Assembly: GCA_964458085.1 (NCBI GenBank) | Contig: CAYWFF010000010.1 | Span: 1-28,345 of the forward strand | Reading direction: 5' to 3' | DNA: 28,345 nt | Origin: CAYWFF01 sp964458085 | GTDB lineage: Bacteria > Patescibacteriota > Microgenomatia > UBA8517 | Shown here: piece by piece, positions 16,655 through 24,310 of the stretch | How positions within the stretch are numbered: the stretch's first letter is position 1 | How the letters are laid out: each line of letters begins with the position of its first letter | Notes under the pieces: generated by a model | Told to the model about the DNA's origin: nothing | The model's database searches: none | The model's input: only the letters and a program-made list of their open reading frames with translations | Made by a program: the position numbers and the translations under genes

Positions 16655-17545
16655 ATGCGAAAGAAACTATTTCTTGGGTTCTTGATTTTATTATCTCTGA
16701 CAATCTGGATAGGCGTATTAACGTATCCGGATGATAAGTTGCATATTATTGCCTGCGAAGTTGGCCAGGGGGATGCAATTCTTGTAACACATAAAACAGT
16801 ACAGGTTTTAATTGATGGAGGACCGACCAATAAAGTTATCAACTGTTTATCTGACTTTATGCCGTTTTGGGACAGGACTATAGAAATAGTATTATTGACA
16901 CATCCTCAAGCAGATCATATGACCGGGCTTGTAGAAGTACTAAGAAGATATAATGTAGTTACTTTTATAACTTCGGATCTTTCAGATGGCACTCCGGAAT
17001 ATCGAGTGCTGGAAGAACAAGTGGGGGGTAGTGATACTGATGTTGTGCTAGCCCGGAAGGGACAGAGGATCAGGTCGGGTATGATACAGTTAGATATACT
17101 CAATCCGACAGAAGAATTTTTTTCTCGAAATACTACTGCATATCCAAACGTTTCTAAGGCTAAAGTAATGGGTAAATCATCTTCAGAAAGAGACCCGAAC
17201 GACTTTTCCGTTGTAGCACTTTTAACTTTTAAATCATTCAAGGCGCTCATGACTGGTGACTTGGGTTTAACACAATTGGAAAAACTGGTTGAAGCTAATG
17301 AATTACCCGACATAGACTATATCAAAATACCTCATCATGGTTCGAAAAACGGTTTAGTTGAATCGTTACTTAAGGAAACCGATCCGGAAGTTGCGGTTAT
17401 ATCTGCGGGAAAAAATAATTCTTACGGACATCCGCATGTGGAGATACTGGAAATGCTAGAGAAATATCAAATTAAAACTTTTCGAACAGATGAAATGGGT
17501 GAAGTTGTAATAATAACTGACGGAATACATATTTTTACACCTTAA
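16655..17545 (+). CDS. ComEC-type metallo-beta-lactamase domain protein
   Basis: The protein has 296 residues, with an N-terminal signal or membrane helix (about 3-23) and then a metallo-beta-lactamase fold like the C-terminal domain of ComEC: EVGQGDAILV, LIDGG, LTHPQADHMTG (metal motif 83-88), LMTGDLG, IPHHGSKNG (His227-His228) and YGHPH. The family motif HxHxDH reads HPQADH, a change also usual in ComEC, where the second His is often not conserved. It likely degrades the non-transported DNA strand outside the cell, working with the channel encoded immediately upstream. A stand-alone secreted hydrolase is possible but less likely. Confidence 0.88.
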   Translation: MRKKLFLGFLILLSLTIWIGVLTYPDDKLHIIACEVGQGDAILVTHKTVQVLIDGGPTNKVINCLSDFMPFWDRTIEIVLLTHPQADHMTGLVEVLRRYNVVTFITSDLSDGTPEYRVLEEQVGGSDTDVVLARKGQRIRSGMIQLDILNPTEEFFSRNTTAYPNVSKAKVMGKSSSERDPNDFSVVALLTFKSFKALMTGDLGLTQLEKLVEANELPDIDYIKIPHHGSKNGLVESLLKETDPEVAVISAGKNNSYGHPHVEILEMLEKYQIKTFRTDEMGEVVIITDGIHIFTP

Positions 17546-17647
17546 TACCGTTACATCAAATATACATAGTTGCAAATTATTCTATAGGTCTTACATAATT
17601 ATTATTAACCTTAAGTATGGGTGGTGAAATTTAAACTTCATATAGAG

Positions 17648-17653
17648 TATAAT
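17648..17653 (+). promoter_or_regulatory. -10 box TATAAT supporting a start at 17663
   Basis: A perfect TATAAT ends 9 nt before the ATG at 17663, implying a leader of about 3 nt. The -35 region is weak. This favours the ATG over the upstream GTG at 17621, which would lie before the promoter. Confidence 0.5.
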
Positions 17654-17662
17654 TGCAAAATT

Positions 17663-18697
17663 ATGGCTAATATTAACCGAAAAGAATTTTTAGCTTTAGT
17701 GAGTTTAAGCGGCTTTGCGGTGGGGTTAGTTCCGTTGGCGGACAAATTACTTAATCAAGAAACAGCCGTTGTACCGGGACAGGACCTCCAACATACTCCG
17801 ATCGAGCTTAATGGGCTTGAAAATCCTGAAAACACCCAATTTATAAGAAAAATCCACCTTCCTACGATATCCGGAATTCCGGATAGTGCCAGAGCAGATC
17901 GCATGCAAGAACTCTTTCTAAGTCCGGAGAATTCAAACAAAATTGCAAAAGAAATTAATAGCGGTTTTGAAGTGATTAGCTCAAATTCGAGAAGAGATTT
18001 AGAAGACTACTCAAAGACACTTAATACCTTATTAAGTAATGAAGTGTCTGTTGAGGGACTCTTACTTTATATTCCCAATACTTCTATTGATGATGATTCG
18101 CTAGCTAAAGTATTAGTTAGGGGAGAAATACCAAAAGAAGGAGAAGATCTTTGGAGCGAAAAAGTCACCACCCGTTGTATACTTGAAATCCACTCAAAAG
18201 ATCTTGAAAAATTGCTTAACCAAACTCCCACTGATACCCACAAGTTGCTTGCAGGTATAGTAGAGTCAAGCGGTTTACCAAGAAGAGACGGGATAATATT
18301 TAAGCAAGACTCACCGCTTGAGGCTTTTAAAGAAAATCCAAGATTGGGTTTTGAAGTTGAACAAACTTCAAAGAATCATGCTTTGAATACTAATAGTACA
18401 TTTGTAAAAGGTTGGGAATATGATACGCAAGACAAAGATAAAAAGATTGGTACAGCTGTTGCGATTCCCACCGGAATGGAGATAGGACACATTGCAAGGT
18501 TCGTCCATACCACTAAAGGAGATTATTGCATAGTAAGTTTTGAAGGCAAAGCAGTATATTCAGGCAGTTCAAATGAAGAGTTGAAAAAAATAAATGATGA
18601 GATTGCATATGGGCTACGAGGTTGGTATTTGGTACCGGCAAACTCGGTAATTCCACAAAGCATTTTAGAAAAAAATAATGAGCCCGCGCTTGAGTAA
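17663..18697 (+). CDS. Unrecognised exported or membrane-anchored protein
   Basis: I do not recognise this 344-residue protein. The N-terminus (NRKEFLALVSLSGFAVGLVP) has a basic start and a hydrophobic stretch at about residues 9-26. It resembles a signal anchor, or a Tat-like signal with RK in place of RR. The remainder is hydrophilic and looks like a globular domain with Asp/Glu/Lys-rich helices, without internal repeats or an obvious catalytic motif. The C-terminal third, with VGWEYD-like and IPTGMEIGHIARFVHTTKGD segments, is the best target for homology search. It is probably monocistronic, with its own -10 box, 117 nt after the ComEC-type gene. Confidence 0.75.
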   Translation: MANINRKEFLALVSLSGFAVGLVPLADKLLNQETAVVPGQDLQHTPIELNGLENPENTQFIRKIHLPTISGIPDSARADRMQELFLSPENSNKIAKEINSGFEVISSNSRRDLEDYSKTLNTLLSNEVSVEGLLLYIPNTSIDDDSLAKVLVRGEIPKEGEDLWSEKVTTRCILEIHSKDLEKLLNQTPTDTHKLLAGIVESSGLPRRDGIIFKQDSPLEAFKENPRLGFEVEQTSKNHALNTNSTFVKGWEYDTQDKDKKIGTAVAIPTGMEIGHIARFVHTTKGDYCIVSFEGKAVYSGSSNEELKKINDEIAYGLRGWYLVPANSVIPQSILEKNNEPALE

Positions 18698-19300
18698 AAT
18701 TATTGTTGTGTTTAGAGTATTCGGTGGAACTCGAATAAAATCATCAGAATTTAACTAGTTTAGAAATGAAGCCTTTTGTCTTAATGGAGTTTATTTAATT
18801 AATGCAGATAGTATAATATTAAACTTCCTAGTTACACGATATAGAGAGAAAATGGAATTAATAGAAAAATAAGCTTATCTTTTCCCTCGAATTAAACTCA
18901 ATGCTTTTCGCCTCCAGCCTTGTTGCGCAACAATGTTAGTTTGGTGAGAAGAAGTTGCGTTTGAACTTTGTTCTTCACCACGACTTCTTATATCACATTT
19001 AACAAGTGGTGCTGAACAACCCGGAACTTGATTTCCACCTTTGGGTAAAAATCCGTTTTTAAATTTAATTAGCGTACATTCAGATAAACCGCATGGATAT
19101 ATAATATCTGGTGTCATATAGTTATTCTAATTGTTTTATTTATTTTTTTACAGCTGTTATATATTTAATTGCCTGTGTTATAATTTAGTTTCCGTTATCA
19201 AGACTTCTTTCCAGTTTACTTTAATCCTGTCTTCGCGTTAGTTTTCCGGTATTTGAAATCTGGTACTGACTTCGAGAAAAGTATACAATTACGGCAGATT
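18698..19300. other. 0.6 kb structured intergenic region upstream of argS
   Basis: There is no confident gene. A central block (about 18880-19110) looks less AT-rich than its flanks and contains the 14-bp palindrome TTGTTGCGCAACAA (18920-18933), a long imperfect hairpin (18943-18979) and a competing stem (18976-19011). A doubtful minus-strand ORF (18875-19117) covers the same block. An extended -10 (TGTTATAAT, 19176-19184) and a nearer TACAAT (19284-19289) may serve argS. Confidence 0.55.
18875..19117 (-). CDS. Doubtful small Cys-containing ORF
   Basis: This minus-strand frame would encode 80 residues with Cys in PCGLSEC, PGCSAPLVKC and a basic tail (WRRKALSLIRGKR). A possible -10 box (TAGAAT, minus strand, 19129-19124) lies 7 nt before its ATG, similar to the leaderless pattern of other genes here. 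No family is recognised, and the strong secondary structure in the same block could mean a non-coding RNA or a mobile-element remnant instead. Confidence 0.28.
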   Translation of the reverse strand: MTPDIIYPCGLSECTLIKFKNGFLPKGGNQVPGCSAPLVKCDIRSRGEEQSSNATSSHQTNIVAQQGWRRKALSLIRGKR

Positions 19301-21085
19301 ATGGATACTAGGCAAACAATTATAAATTCAATTAAAAAAATTACCGGTGCGAATGAAATCAAGTTGGAAGTGCCGGAAAGGGAGGAATTTGGAGAGTTCA
19401 GCACAAACATCGCGATGCAACTTTCGGCGAGTGCAAAGGAAAAAGGGCAAAGTACAAACATCAATAAAAATTTAGTTATTCAACAATACAACAGTCCTCG
19501 CGAACTAGCAGAAGCGATTGTAAAACAACTTCAGAAAGATAAAGCACTGATGAAACAAGTAGACCGCATCGACATTGCCGGATTCGGGTTTATCAATTTT
19601 TATCTTAAAGACGATGTGCTGTTGCAAAATATGCAAAAAGTTCTAGATTCAAATGAAAAATACGGATCTTCATCTCTGGGAAAGTCGAAAAAAGTTGTTA
19701 TTGATTATTCGGCGCCTAATATTGCAAAACGTTTTTCAATCGGACATTTGCGCTCAACAGTTATTGGCCAATCACTCTATAATTTATATAGTTTTTTGGG
19801 TTATGAGGTAATTGGTGATAACCATTTAGGAGATTGGGGGACTCAGTTCGGTACGCTTTTGCATCAAATTACCGCTAAAAATTTAGTTGCAGAAAATTTA
19901 TCAATTGACGAGCTTGAAAAATTATACGTTGACTTCAATAAAGAAACGGAAGAAAAACCGGACCTCAGAGATGAGGCTCGGAAGTGGTTTAAAAAATTAG
20001 AAGACGGCGACTCTAAAGCACGTGAGATTTGGAAGATATTAATTACCAAATCCATGGAGGAATTTAATCGAGTCTATGAACTTTTAAATGTTCATATAGA
20101 TGAAGTGTATGGAGAGAGTTCTTATGAAGACATAATGCCTGAGGTAATCTTTGACGCAACAGAAAAAGGTTTGGCAAAAGAAAGTGAAGGAGCAGTTATC
20201 ATCGAAATACCCGGTCTAAGTGTACCGTTGATATTAGTGAAACGGGACGGGGCAACTACTTATGCTACTAGAGATCTGGCAACTTTGAAGTTTAGGAAAG
20301 AGAAGTGGGATCCTGAGATTATTGTATATGAAGTTAGTGTGGAACAAACTCTCCATTTTCAGCAAGTTTTTGCTGCAGCGAGGTTGCTGGGGTATGTTAA
20401 CCCGACTACTGAATTAATTCATACTAAGCACGGCTGGTATCTGGGCGAGGACGGAAAAAAGTTTTCAACCCGAAAAGGTAAAACGGTGAAGCTTGATGAT
20501 ATTTTGGAAGAAGCGGTAGAAAGAGCAAAAAAGCTTTCAGGGGGCGATGGTGATTTGGCAAAAAAGGTGGGTGTAGGAGCAATTAAGTATTTTGATCTAT
20601 CACACAACGTTCAGTCAGATATAGTATTTAGCTGGGAAAAAATGTTTTTAATGGAAGGGAACTCAGGTCCTTATTTGCAATATACTTACGCACGGACACA
20701 AAGCGTTTTGCGAAAAGCGAATATCCAAATTTCCAGTTTTCAATTTCCATTTAATAATTCAAAAGATTCTAAACAAGAATCTGCAGGAATAGGGAAATTG
20801 GAAATTAATTCAGAGGAGCACTCGGTTCTTCGCACCTTATCCCAATTTCCTGAAGTAGTTGAAACTGCGGCAAAAACTTACTCTCCCAATTTAGTGTGTA
20901 ACTATCTCTATTTACTGGCACAAAAATACAATTCATTTTATAACGATTACAGAATTTTGAGTGACAACAAGGAAGAATTGCCTGAAGATACCAGTAATTT
21001 CAGAATAGCTTTAACTTACGCAACGGGCCAGGTTCTAAAAAACGGGCTGGGTTTACTAGGCATCGAAGCTCCGGAGAGAATGTAA
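19301..21085 (+). CDS. argS: Arginyl-tRNA synthetase
   Basis: This class Ia synthetase charges tRNA-Arg. The length is 594 residues from the ATG at 19301. An N-terminal Add1 domain (with EFGEFSTNIAMQLS) is followed by the catalytic core with SAPNIAKRFSIGHLRST (HIGH reads SIGH), DNHLGDWGTQFG, and KFSTRKGKTVKLDDIL in place of KMSKS, the usual ArgRS form. It ends with the family terminus LLGIEAPERM. The frame stays open to a TTG at 19253, but the ATG is preferred because a TACAAT box (19284-19289) precedes it by 11 nt and its N-terminus fits the family. It converges with the minus-strand DUF1003 gene 16 nt away. Confidence 0.95.
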   Translation: MDTRQTIINSIKKITGANEIKLEVPEREEFGEFSTNIAMQLSASAKEKGQSTNINKNLVIQQYNSPRELAEAIVKQLQKDKALMKQVDRIDIAGFGFINFYLKDDVLLQNMQKVLDSNEKYGSSSLGKSKKVVIDYSAPNIAKRFSIGHLRSTVIGQSLYNLYSFLGYEVIGDNHLGDWGTQFGTLLHQITAKNLVAENLSIDELEKLYVDFNKETEEKPDLRDEARKWFKKLEDGDSKAREIWKILITKSMEEFNRVYELLNVHIDEVYGESSYEDIMPEVIFDATEKGLAKESEGAVIIEIPGLSVPLILVKRDGATTYATRDLATLKFRKEKWDPEIIVYEVSVEQTLHFQQVFAAARLLGYVNPTTELIHTKHGWYLGEDGKKFSTRKGKTVKLDDILEEAVERAKKLSGGDGDLAKKVGVGAIKYFDLSHNVQSDIVFSWEKMFLMEGNSGPYLQYTYARTQSVLRKANIQISSFQFPFNNSKDSKQESAGIGKLEINSEEHSVLRTLSQFPEVVETAAKTYSPNLVCNYLYLLAQKYNSFYNDYRILSDNKEELPEDTSNFRIALTYATGQVLKNGLGLLGIEAPERM

Positions 21086-21108
21086 AAACTTAAAAATTTT
21101 ACTATTTT
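21082..21108. terminator. Possible weak bidirectional terminator between argS and the DUF1003 gene
   Basis: GTAAAA (21082-21087) and TTTTAC (21097-21102) can pair around an A/T loop and are followed by a T-rich run (21104-21110). It lies exactly between two converging genes. The stem is only 6 bp and AT-rich, so its strength is doubtful. Confidence 0.3.
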
Positions 21109-21662
21109 TTCAGGCCAACTTTCTCAGCAACTTCATTTACGACTTGAGTGGTAATGGTTTCATTCGTTTTATTTAGTTGTCTTTCAAGCTCACGTTCAAT
21201 GTATGAAGTGTCCATTTGGGTAAGCATTTCATCGACCTCCGGGTCATTTATGACAATTCCTTGTTTTTCAGCAATTTGTTTCAGAATGCTTAACACTTTG
21301 GTAATTTCCTTCTCTGTAATTAGCTCAACCTGAAGTTCTAATTCCTCCCTCAGAGTACTAATGTGGCTTTGTCTATTTTGGCTCATCAAAACAATGATCG
21401 TTAATACAATAGCCTCAAGTGAGACAAGGGTAATTAATAGTACAAAAGGGAAAGGGTCAAAGGTTTCAAAACCTGAAACTTTTCCGGTATTAATTAATAT
21501 CCAGCCGGTAAAAAAGATTACATTTGCCAGAAAAAACCAAATGCTTCCAAAAAGTGTTGTCAGACTATCCGCAAAACGAATTGCAAAACTGCGCTTTTTT
21601 TGCGTTTTAGCCTCAAAACTTTTAATGATGTGCCCGGTGCGATGCCGGTCTTTAATTGCCAT
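21102..21662 (-). CDS. DUF1003 family membrane protein
   Basis: The protein has 186 residues. The family pattern is clear: FADSLTTLFGSIWFFLANVI, WILINTG, FDPFPFVLLITLVSLEAIVL and MSQNRQSHISTLREELE. Two membrane helices (about 35-57 and 71-92) are followed by a cytoplasmic helical tail with a coiled-coil look, ending near VAEKVGLKK. DUF1003 has no established biochemical function. It lies 43 nt downstream of the mgtE-like gene on the same strand, so co-transcription is likely, as often seen for small membrane genes near ion transporters. Confidence 0.9.
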   Translation of the reverse strand: MAIKDRHRTGHIIKSFEAKTQKKRSFAIRFADSLTTLFGSIWFFLANVIFFTGWILINTGKVSGFETFDPFPFVLLITLVSLEAIVLTIIVLMSQNRQSHISTLREELELQVELITEKEITKVLSILKQIAEKQGIVINDPEVDEMLTQMDTSYIERELERQLNKTNETITTQVVNEVAEKVGLKK

Positions 21663-21705
21663 TATTTATTGTATGTTTTACAAATCAGCTTGTTAAGAGC
21701 GAAAC

Positions 21706-22692
21706 TTAAAGTAAATAGGATGCAATCTGAAAGTAGATCAAAACACTGAAAAGATCTTGGATAACTGTGCTAAAAGGACCGCTGCCGACCGCGGGATCGA
21801 TTTTGAACCTTAATAATATAAAGGGAATTGAAAGTGAGAAAAATGTTGCAACTATGATCGCAAAAAACATAGCAAAACCTACAACAAAGCCAAGATAAAT
21901 TGACCCCCATAAAATAACTGCCAGAAAGAGTACCGCTGCAGCACACGATATCGAGATAAGTGTTGAAACGAGAATTTGTTTAAGCATATAGCTTGCCGGA
22001 GAGAAAAATTGACGCCTTGCTAAATCACGGATAAAAATCGTTTGAGTTTGGGTTCCCACAGCGTTTGCAATATAGGCAATTAACGGGATGAATGAAGCAA
22101 GTATGATGTTTTTTGTCAAAATACCTTGAAACTGGTTAATCACACCTGCAGTTCCGATGCCTCCCAGAAGCCCTAATAATATCCAAGGAAGGCGTCTTAC
22201 AAGTGAACTAAAAACAGTCAATTCATGAAGTTCTTTGGTGTGTTCTTTACCCAGAACAATACCGGTAGATTTCAGTAAGTCCTCTTCAAATTCCTGGTCA
22301 ATGATATCCAGCATAGTGTCAGGAGTAATCGTGCCAAGAAACGTTTCATCTTCAGAAACCACGGGTACGGCTTTTATACCGTGTTTAATTGCCAAATGTG
22401 CGGCTTTTTCCTGATCAGTTTTGGGGTGCACTTTAACAATTTCTTTCTCCATAACATCACGCACTAATGTATCCGGTGGATGGCTGAAAACGTTGCGGAT
22501 TGAAAGAACTCCAGCTAAATGCTTGTGTTTGGTAACAACATAAATATATGAAATGGTGTCAAATTCTCTGGTGTGTTCAGTTATTAATTTCTTAGCCTCA
22601 AGTATTGTTGATTTTGTTGATATAACCGGGACCCGGGTAGCCATTCTGCGTCCTGCAGTATTGGAGTCAAACGGAAAGGAGTTGTGAGACAT
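21706..22692 (-). CDS. mgtE: MgtE-type Mg2+ transporter lacking the N domain
   Basis: MgtE proteins are dimeric Mg2+-gated channels. The 328 residues hold two CBS domains (about 20-140; GVLSIRNVF, VKVHPKTD, AVPVVSEDETFLGTIT) and a C-terminal five-helix pore domain with RLPWILLGLLGGIGTAG, FIPLIAYIANAVGTQTQT and a final IYFQIASYLL. The N-terminal superhelical domain of typical MgtE (about 130 residues) is absent, as in some family members. The motif NxGxQ reads NAVGTQ. The start is the ATG at 22692; a TTG at 22707 would add five residues. It is divergent from the M16 peptidase gene. Confidence 0.9.
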   Translation of the reverse strand: MSHNSFPFDSNTAGRRMATRVPVISTKSTILEAKKLITEHTREFDTISYIYVVTKHKHLAGVLSIRNVFSHPPDTLVRDVMEKEIVKVHPKTDQEKAAHLAIKHGIKAVPVVSEDETFLGTITPDTMLDIIDQEFEEDLLKSTGIVLGKEHTKELHELTVFSSLVRRLPWILLGLLGGIGTAGVINQFQGILTKNIILASFIPLIAYIANAVGTQTQTIFIRDLARRQFFSPASYMLKQILVSTLISISCAAAVLFLAVILWGSIYLGFVVGFAMFFAIIVATFFSLSIPFILLRFKIDPAVGSGPFSTVIQDLFSVLIYFQIASYLL

Positions 22693-22707
22693 AACTAATT
22701 GTAGCAA

Positions 22708-22969
22708 GAAAGGGAGAACGGCACTAGGGAGTAGGCATTAGGAATAAGGTATAAAGAATAAGGAAGTATGAATCAGAAGTCAGAATTTTACGTTTTCATT
22801 ATAGTGGAGAAGTGGGACATAATTTTTCATAATTCATGATTCCAGATTCATTATTCCCACTTTCTAATATTTTTCACTTTCTCATCCATACTACCTGCTA
22901 CTATCTACTTGTTACTTTACCCAATTCCCATTGGCAATTTAATTAGTTGCCGTCTATAATGCCAAAGGT
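22708..22969. repeat. Low-complexity, partly palindromic spacer between mgtE and the M16 peptidase gene
   Basis: The left half is purine-rich with GAATAAGG/GGAATAAGG words; the right half is rich in pyrimidine words and in short repeats of CATAATT, CATAATT and CATGATT (22818-22842). AAGTGGGA (22810-22817) and TCCCACTT (22855-22862) form a perfect 8-bp inverted repeat around a 37-nt loop. No ORF is present. The texture resembles decayed minisatellite or intergenic repeat DNA. Confidence 0.5.
22931..22960 (+). promoter_or_regulatory. M16 peptidase promoter, leaderless
   Basis: TTGGCA (22931-22936) and a perfect TATAAT (22955-22960) are 18 nt apart. Only 9 nt separate the -10 box from the ATG at 22970, so the 5' leader would be about 3 nt. 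Confidence 0.65.
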
Positions 22970-24241
22970 ATGGACTACATTGAGAATACTCTTCCGAACG
23001 GACTCCGTGTCATAACTGTTCCGCTACCCAATCTTGCTTCTGCAACTCTCACAGTTTGGGTAAAAGTCGGATCGCGTTATGAATCAGCCAAATTAGCAGG
23101 TATCAGTCATTTTCTGGAACATATGACTTTCAAAGGATCCCAAAAAAGGCCGACTGCAAAGGAAATTTCTGAAACCGTAGACGCCTTGGGGGCAGACTAT
23201 AACGCAGGTACATCTCGAGAGTGGACCAACTTTTACATTAAAGCCCGTTCTGAATTAATCGGTAAAGCGTTTGATGTGTTATCCGACATGGTTTTAAATC
23301 CTTTGTTGAAAACCGAAGATATCGAAAGGGAAAAAGGAGTTATTGTTGAAGAAATAGCCATGCAGGAGGATACGCCGGGAGAACATATAGGCGACCTTTT
23401 TGTGGAAACCATGTTTAAAGGAAACTCTCTAGCCCGCGACATTGCAGGAACAAAAAAAAGCGTCAAAGGATTGACACAGAAAGACTTCGTACGATATAGA
23501 GATACACATTATGGTAGTGATAGTATTATTATCACAGTTGCCGGAGGAGTTGAAGCCAAGAGCGTAGAAGAACTATCTCAGGAGTTTTTCGGAAACTTAA
23601 AAGAAACTAAAAGAGAGCTTCCTGAAAAATTTACTGATTTGCAAAAATCCCCCAAGGTACATTTGCAGTACAAAAAATCCGAACAGGCTCACTTTATACT
23701 TGGGTTTTTAGGTTTTCCAAAAAATCATCCTGAACGTTTTGCTGAAAGCGTGATGGGCACAATTTTGGGTCGCGGTATGAGCTCAAGGCTCTTTACTGAA
23801 GTGCGAGAAAAAAGGGGACTGGCGTACGCAGTTAATTCCTCGTCTTCCCGCTTTACCGATACAGGAATTATTGCGACTTACGCAGGAGTAGATGTCAAAC
23901 GGATAGAGGAAGCTATTTCAGTAGTCTTAGAGCAAACTTACGGTTTAGCTTCAGCAAAATATCCGATAACCCAAATTGAACTTGGGAAAGCGAAAGAATA
24001 TATTAAGGGGCGAACCGCTCTAGCGCTTGAAGATACTACAGTGGTTAACGATTTTTTTGGCCAAAGAGCACTTTTTTCCGAACGAATTGAAACTCCGGAA
24101 GATATTTTTGCAGCTATTGATAAAGTTACCATTGAAGATGTGTTGAGAGTTGCTAACACTCTTTTTGATAAAAATAAACTTAGTTTGGCCGTCATTGGAC
24201 CATACAAAGACCAAAAAGTGTTTGAAAAGCTAGTTAAATGA
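22970..24241 (+). CDS. M16 family zinc metallopeptidase
   Basis: The protein has 423 residues, the size of a bacterial M16B peptidase (processing-peptidase-like, two homologous halves). The inverted zinc motif HFLEH (47-51; HxxEH) is intact, and the third ligand should be a Glu in GVIVEEIAMQEDTPGEH. The second half has GRGMSSRLFTEVREKRGLAYAVNS, the conserved substrate-binding R/Y region of the family. No signal peptide is visible, so it probably acts in the cytoplasm on peptides. It has its own strong promoter and is followed by a hairpin with a T-tract ahead of ndk. Confidence 0.93.
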   Translation: MDYIENTLPNGLRVITVPLPNLASATLTVWVKVGSRYESAKLAGISHFLEHMTFKGSQKRPTAKEISETVDALGADYNAGTSREWTNFYIKARSELIGKAFDVLSDMVLNPLLKTEDIEREKGVIVEEIAMQEDTPGEHIGDLFVETMFKGNSLARDIAGTKKSVKGLTQKDFVRYRDTHYGSDSIIITVAGGVEAKSVEELSQEFFGNLKETKRELPEKFTDLQKSPKVHLQYKKSEQAHFILGFLGFPKNHPERFAESVMGTILGRGMSSRLFTEVREKRGLAYAVNSSSSRFTDTGIIATYAGVDVKRIEEAISVVLEQTYGLASAKYPITQIELGKAKEYIKGRTALALEDTTVVNDFFGQRALFSERIETPEDIFAAIDKVTIEDVLRVANTLFDKNKLSLAVIGPYKDQKVFEKLVK

Positions 24242-24270
24242 TTGCAAAAAACAAGTAAACATTCTACAAT
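24242..24270 (+). promoter_or_regulatory. Candidate ndk promoter
   Basis: TTGCAA (24242-24247) and TACAAT (24265-24270) are separated by an optimal 17 nt, beginning directly after the stop codon of the M16 gene. Transcription would start near 24277, giving a leader of about 34 nt that consists largely of the hairpin at 24279-24296. Confidence 0.5.
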
Positions 24271-24278
24271 GCATAAGA

Positions 24279-24306
24279 CCAGAGCATAAGCTTTGGTTAT
24301 TTTTTA
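24279..24306 (+). terminator. Intrinsic terminator-like hairpin between the M16 gene and ndk
   Basis: CCAGAGC (24279-24285), loop ATAA and GCTTTGG (24290-24296) form a 7-bp stem with one G-T pair, followed by a T-rich tract (24297-24305). It is well placed to end the M16 transcript. Because a good promoter precedes it and ndk starts just after it, it could also work as an attenuator for ndk. Confidence 0.55.
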
Positions 24307-24310
24307 AAGT

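Noticed and set aside
17621..17662. Upstream GTG start for the 17.7 kb gene
   Set aside because: It would place the start before the TATAAT at 17648-17653 and adds a non-signal-like N-terminus; the ATG at 17663 is followed at once by a signal-like sequence.
4087..24241. Alternative genetic code (TGA as glycine, as in Gracilibacteria)
   Set aside because: TGA is used as the stop of gpmI, atpC and the M16 gene, and no in-frame TGA is needed to extend any conserved protein.
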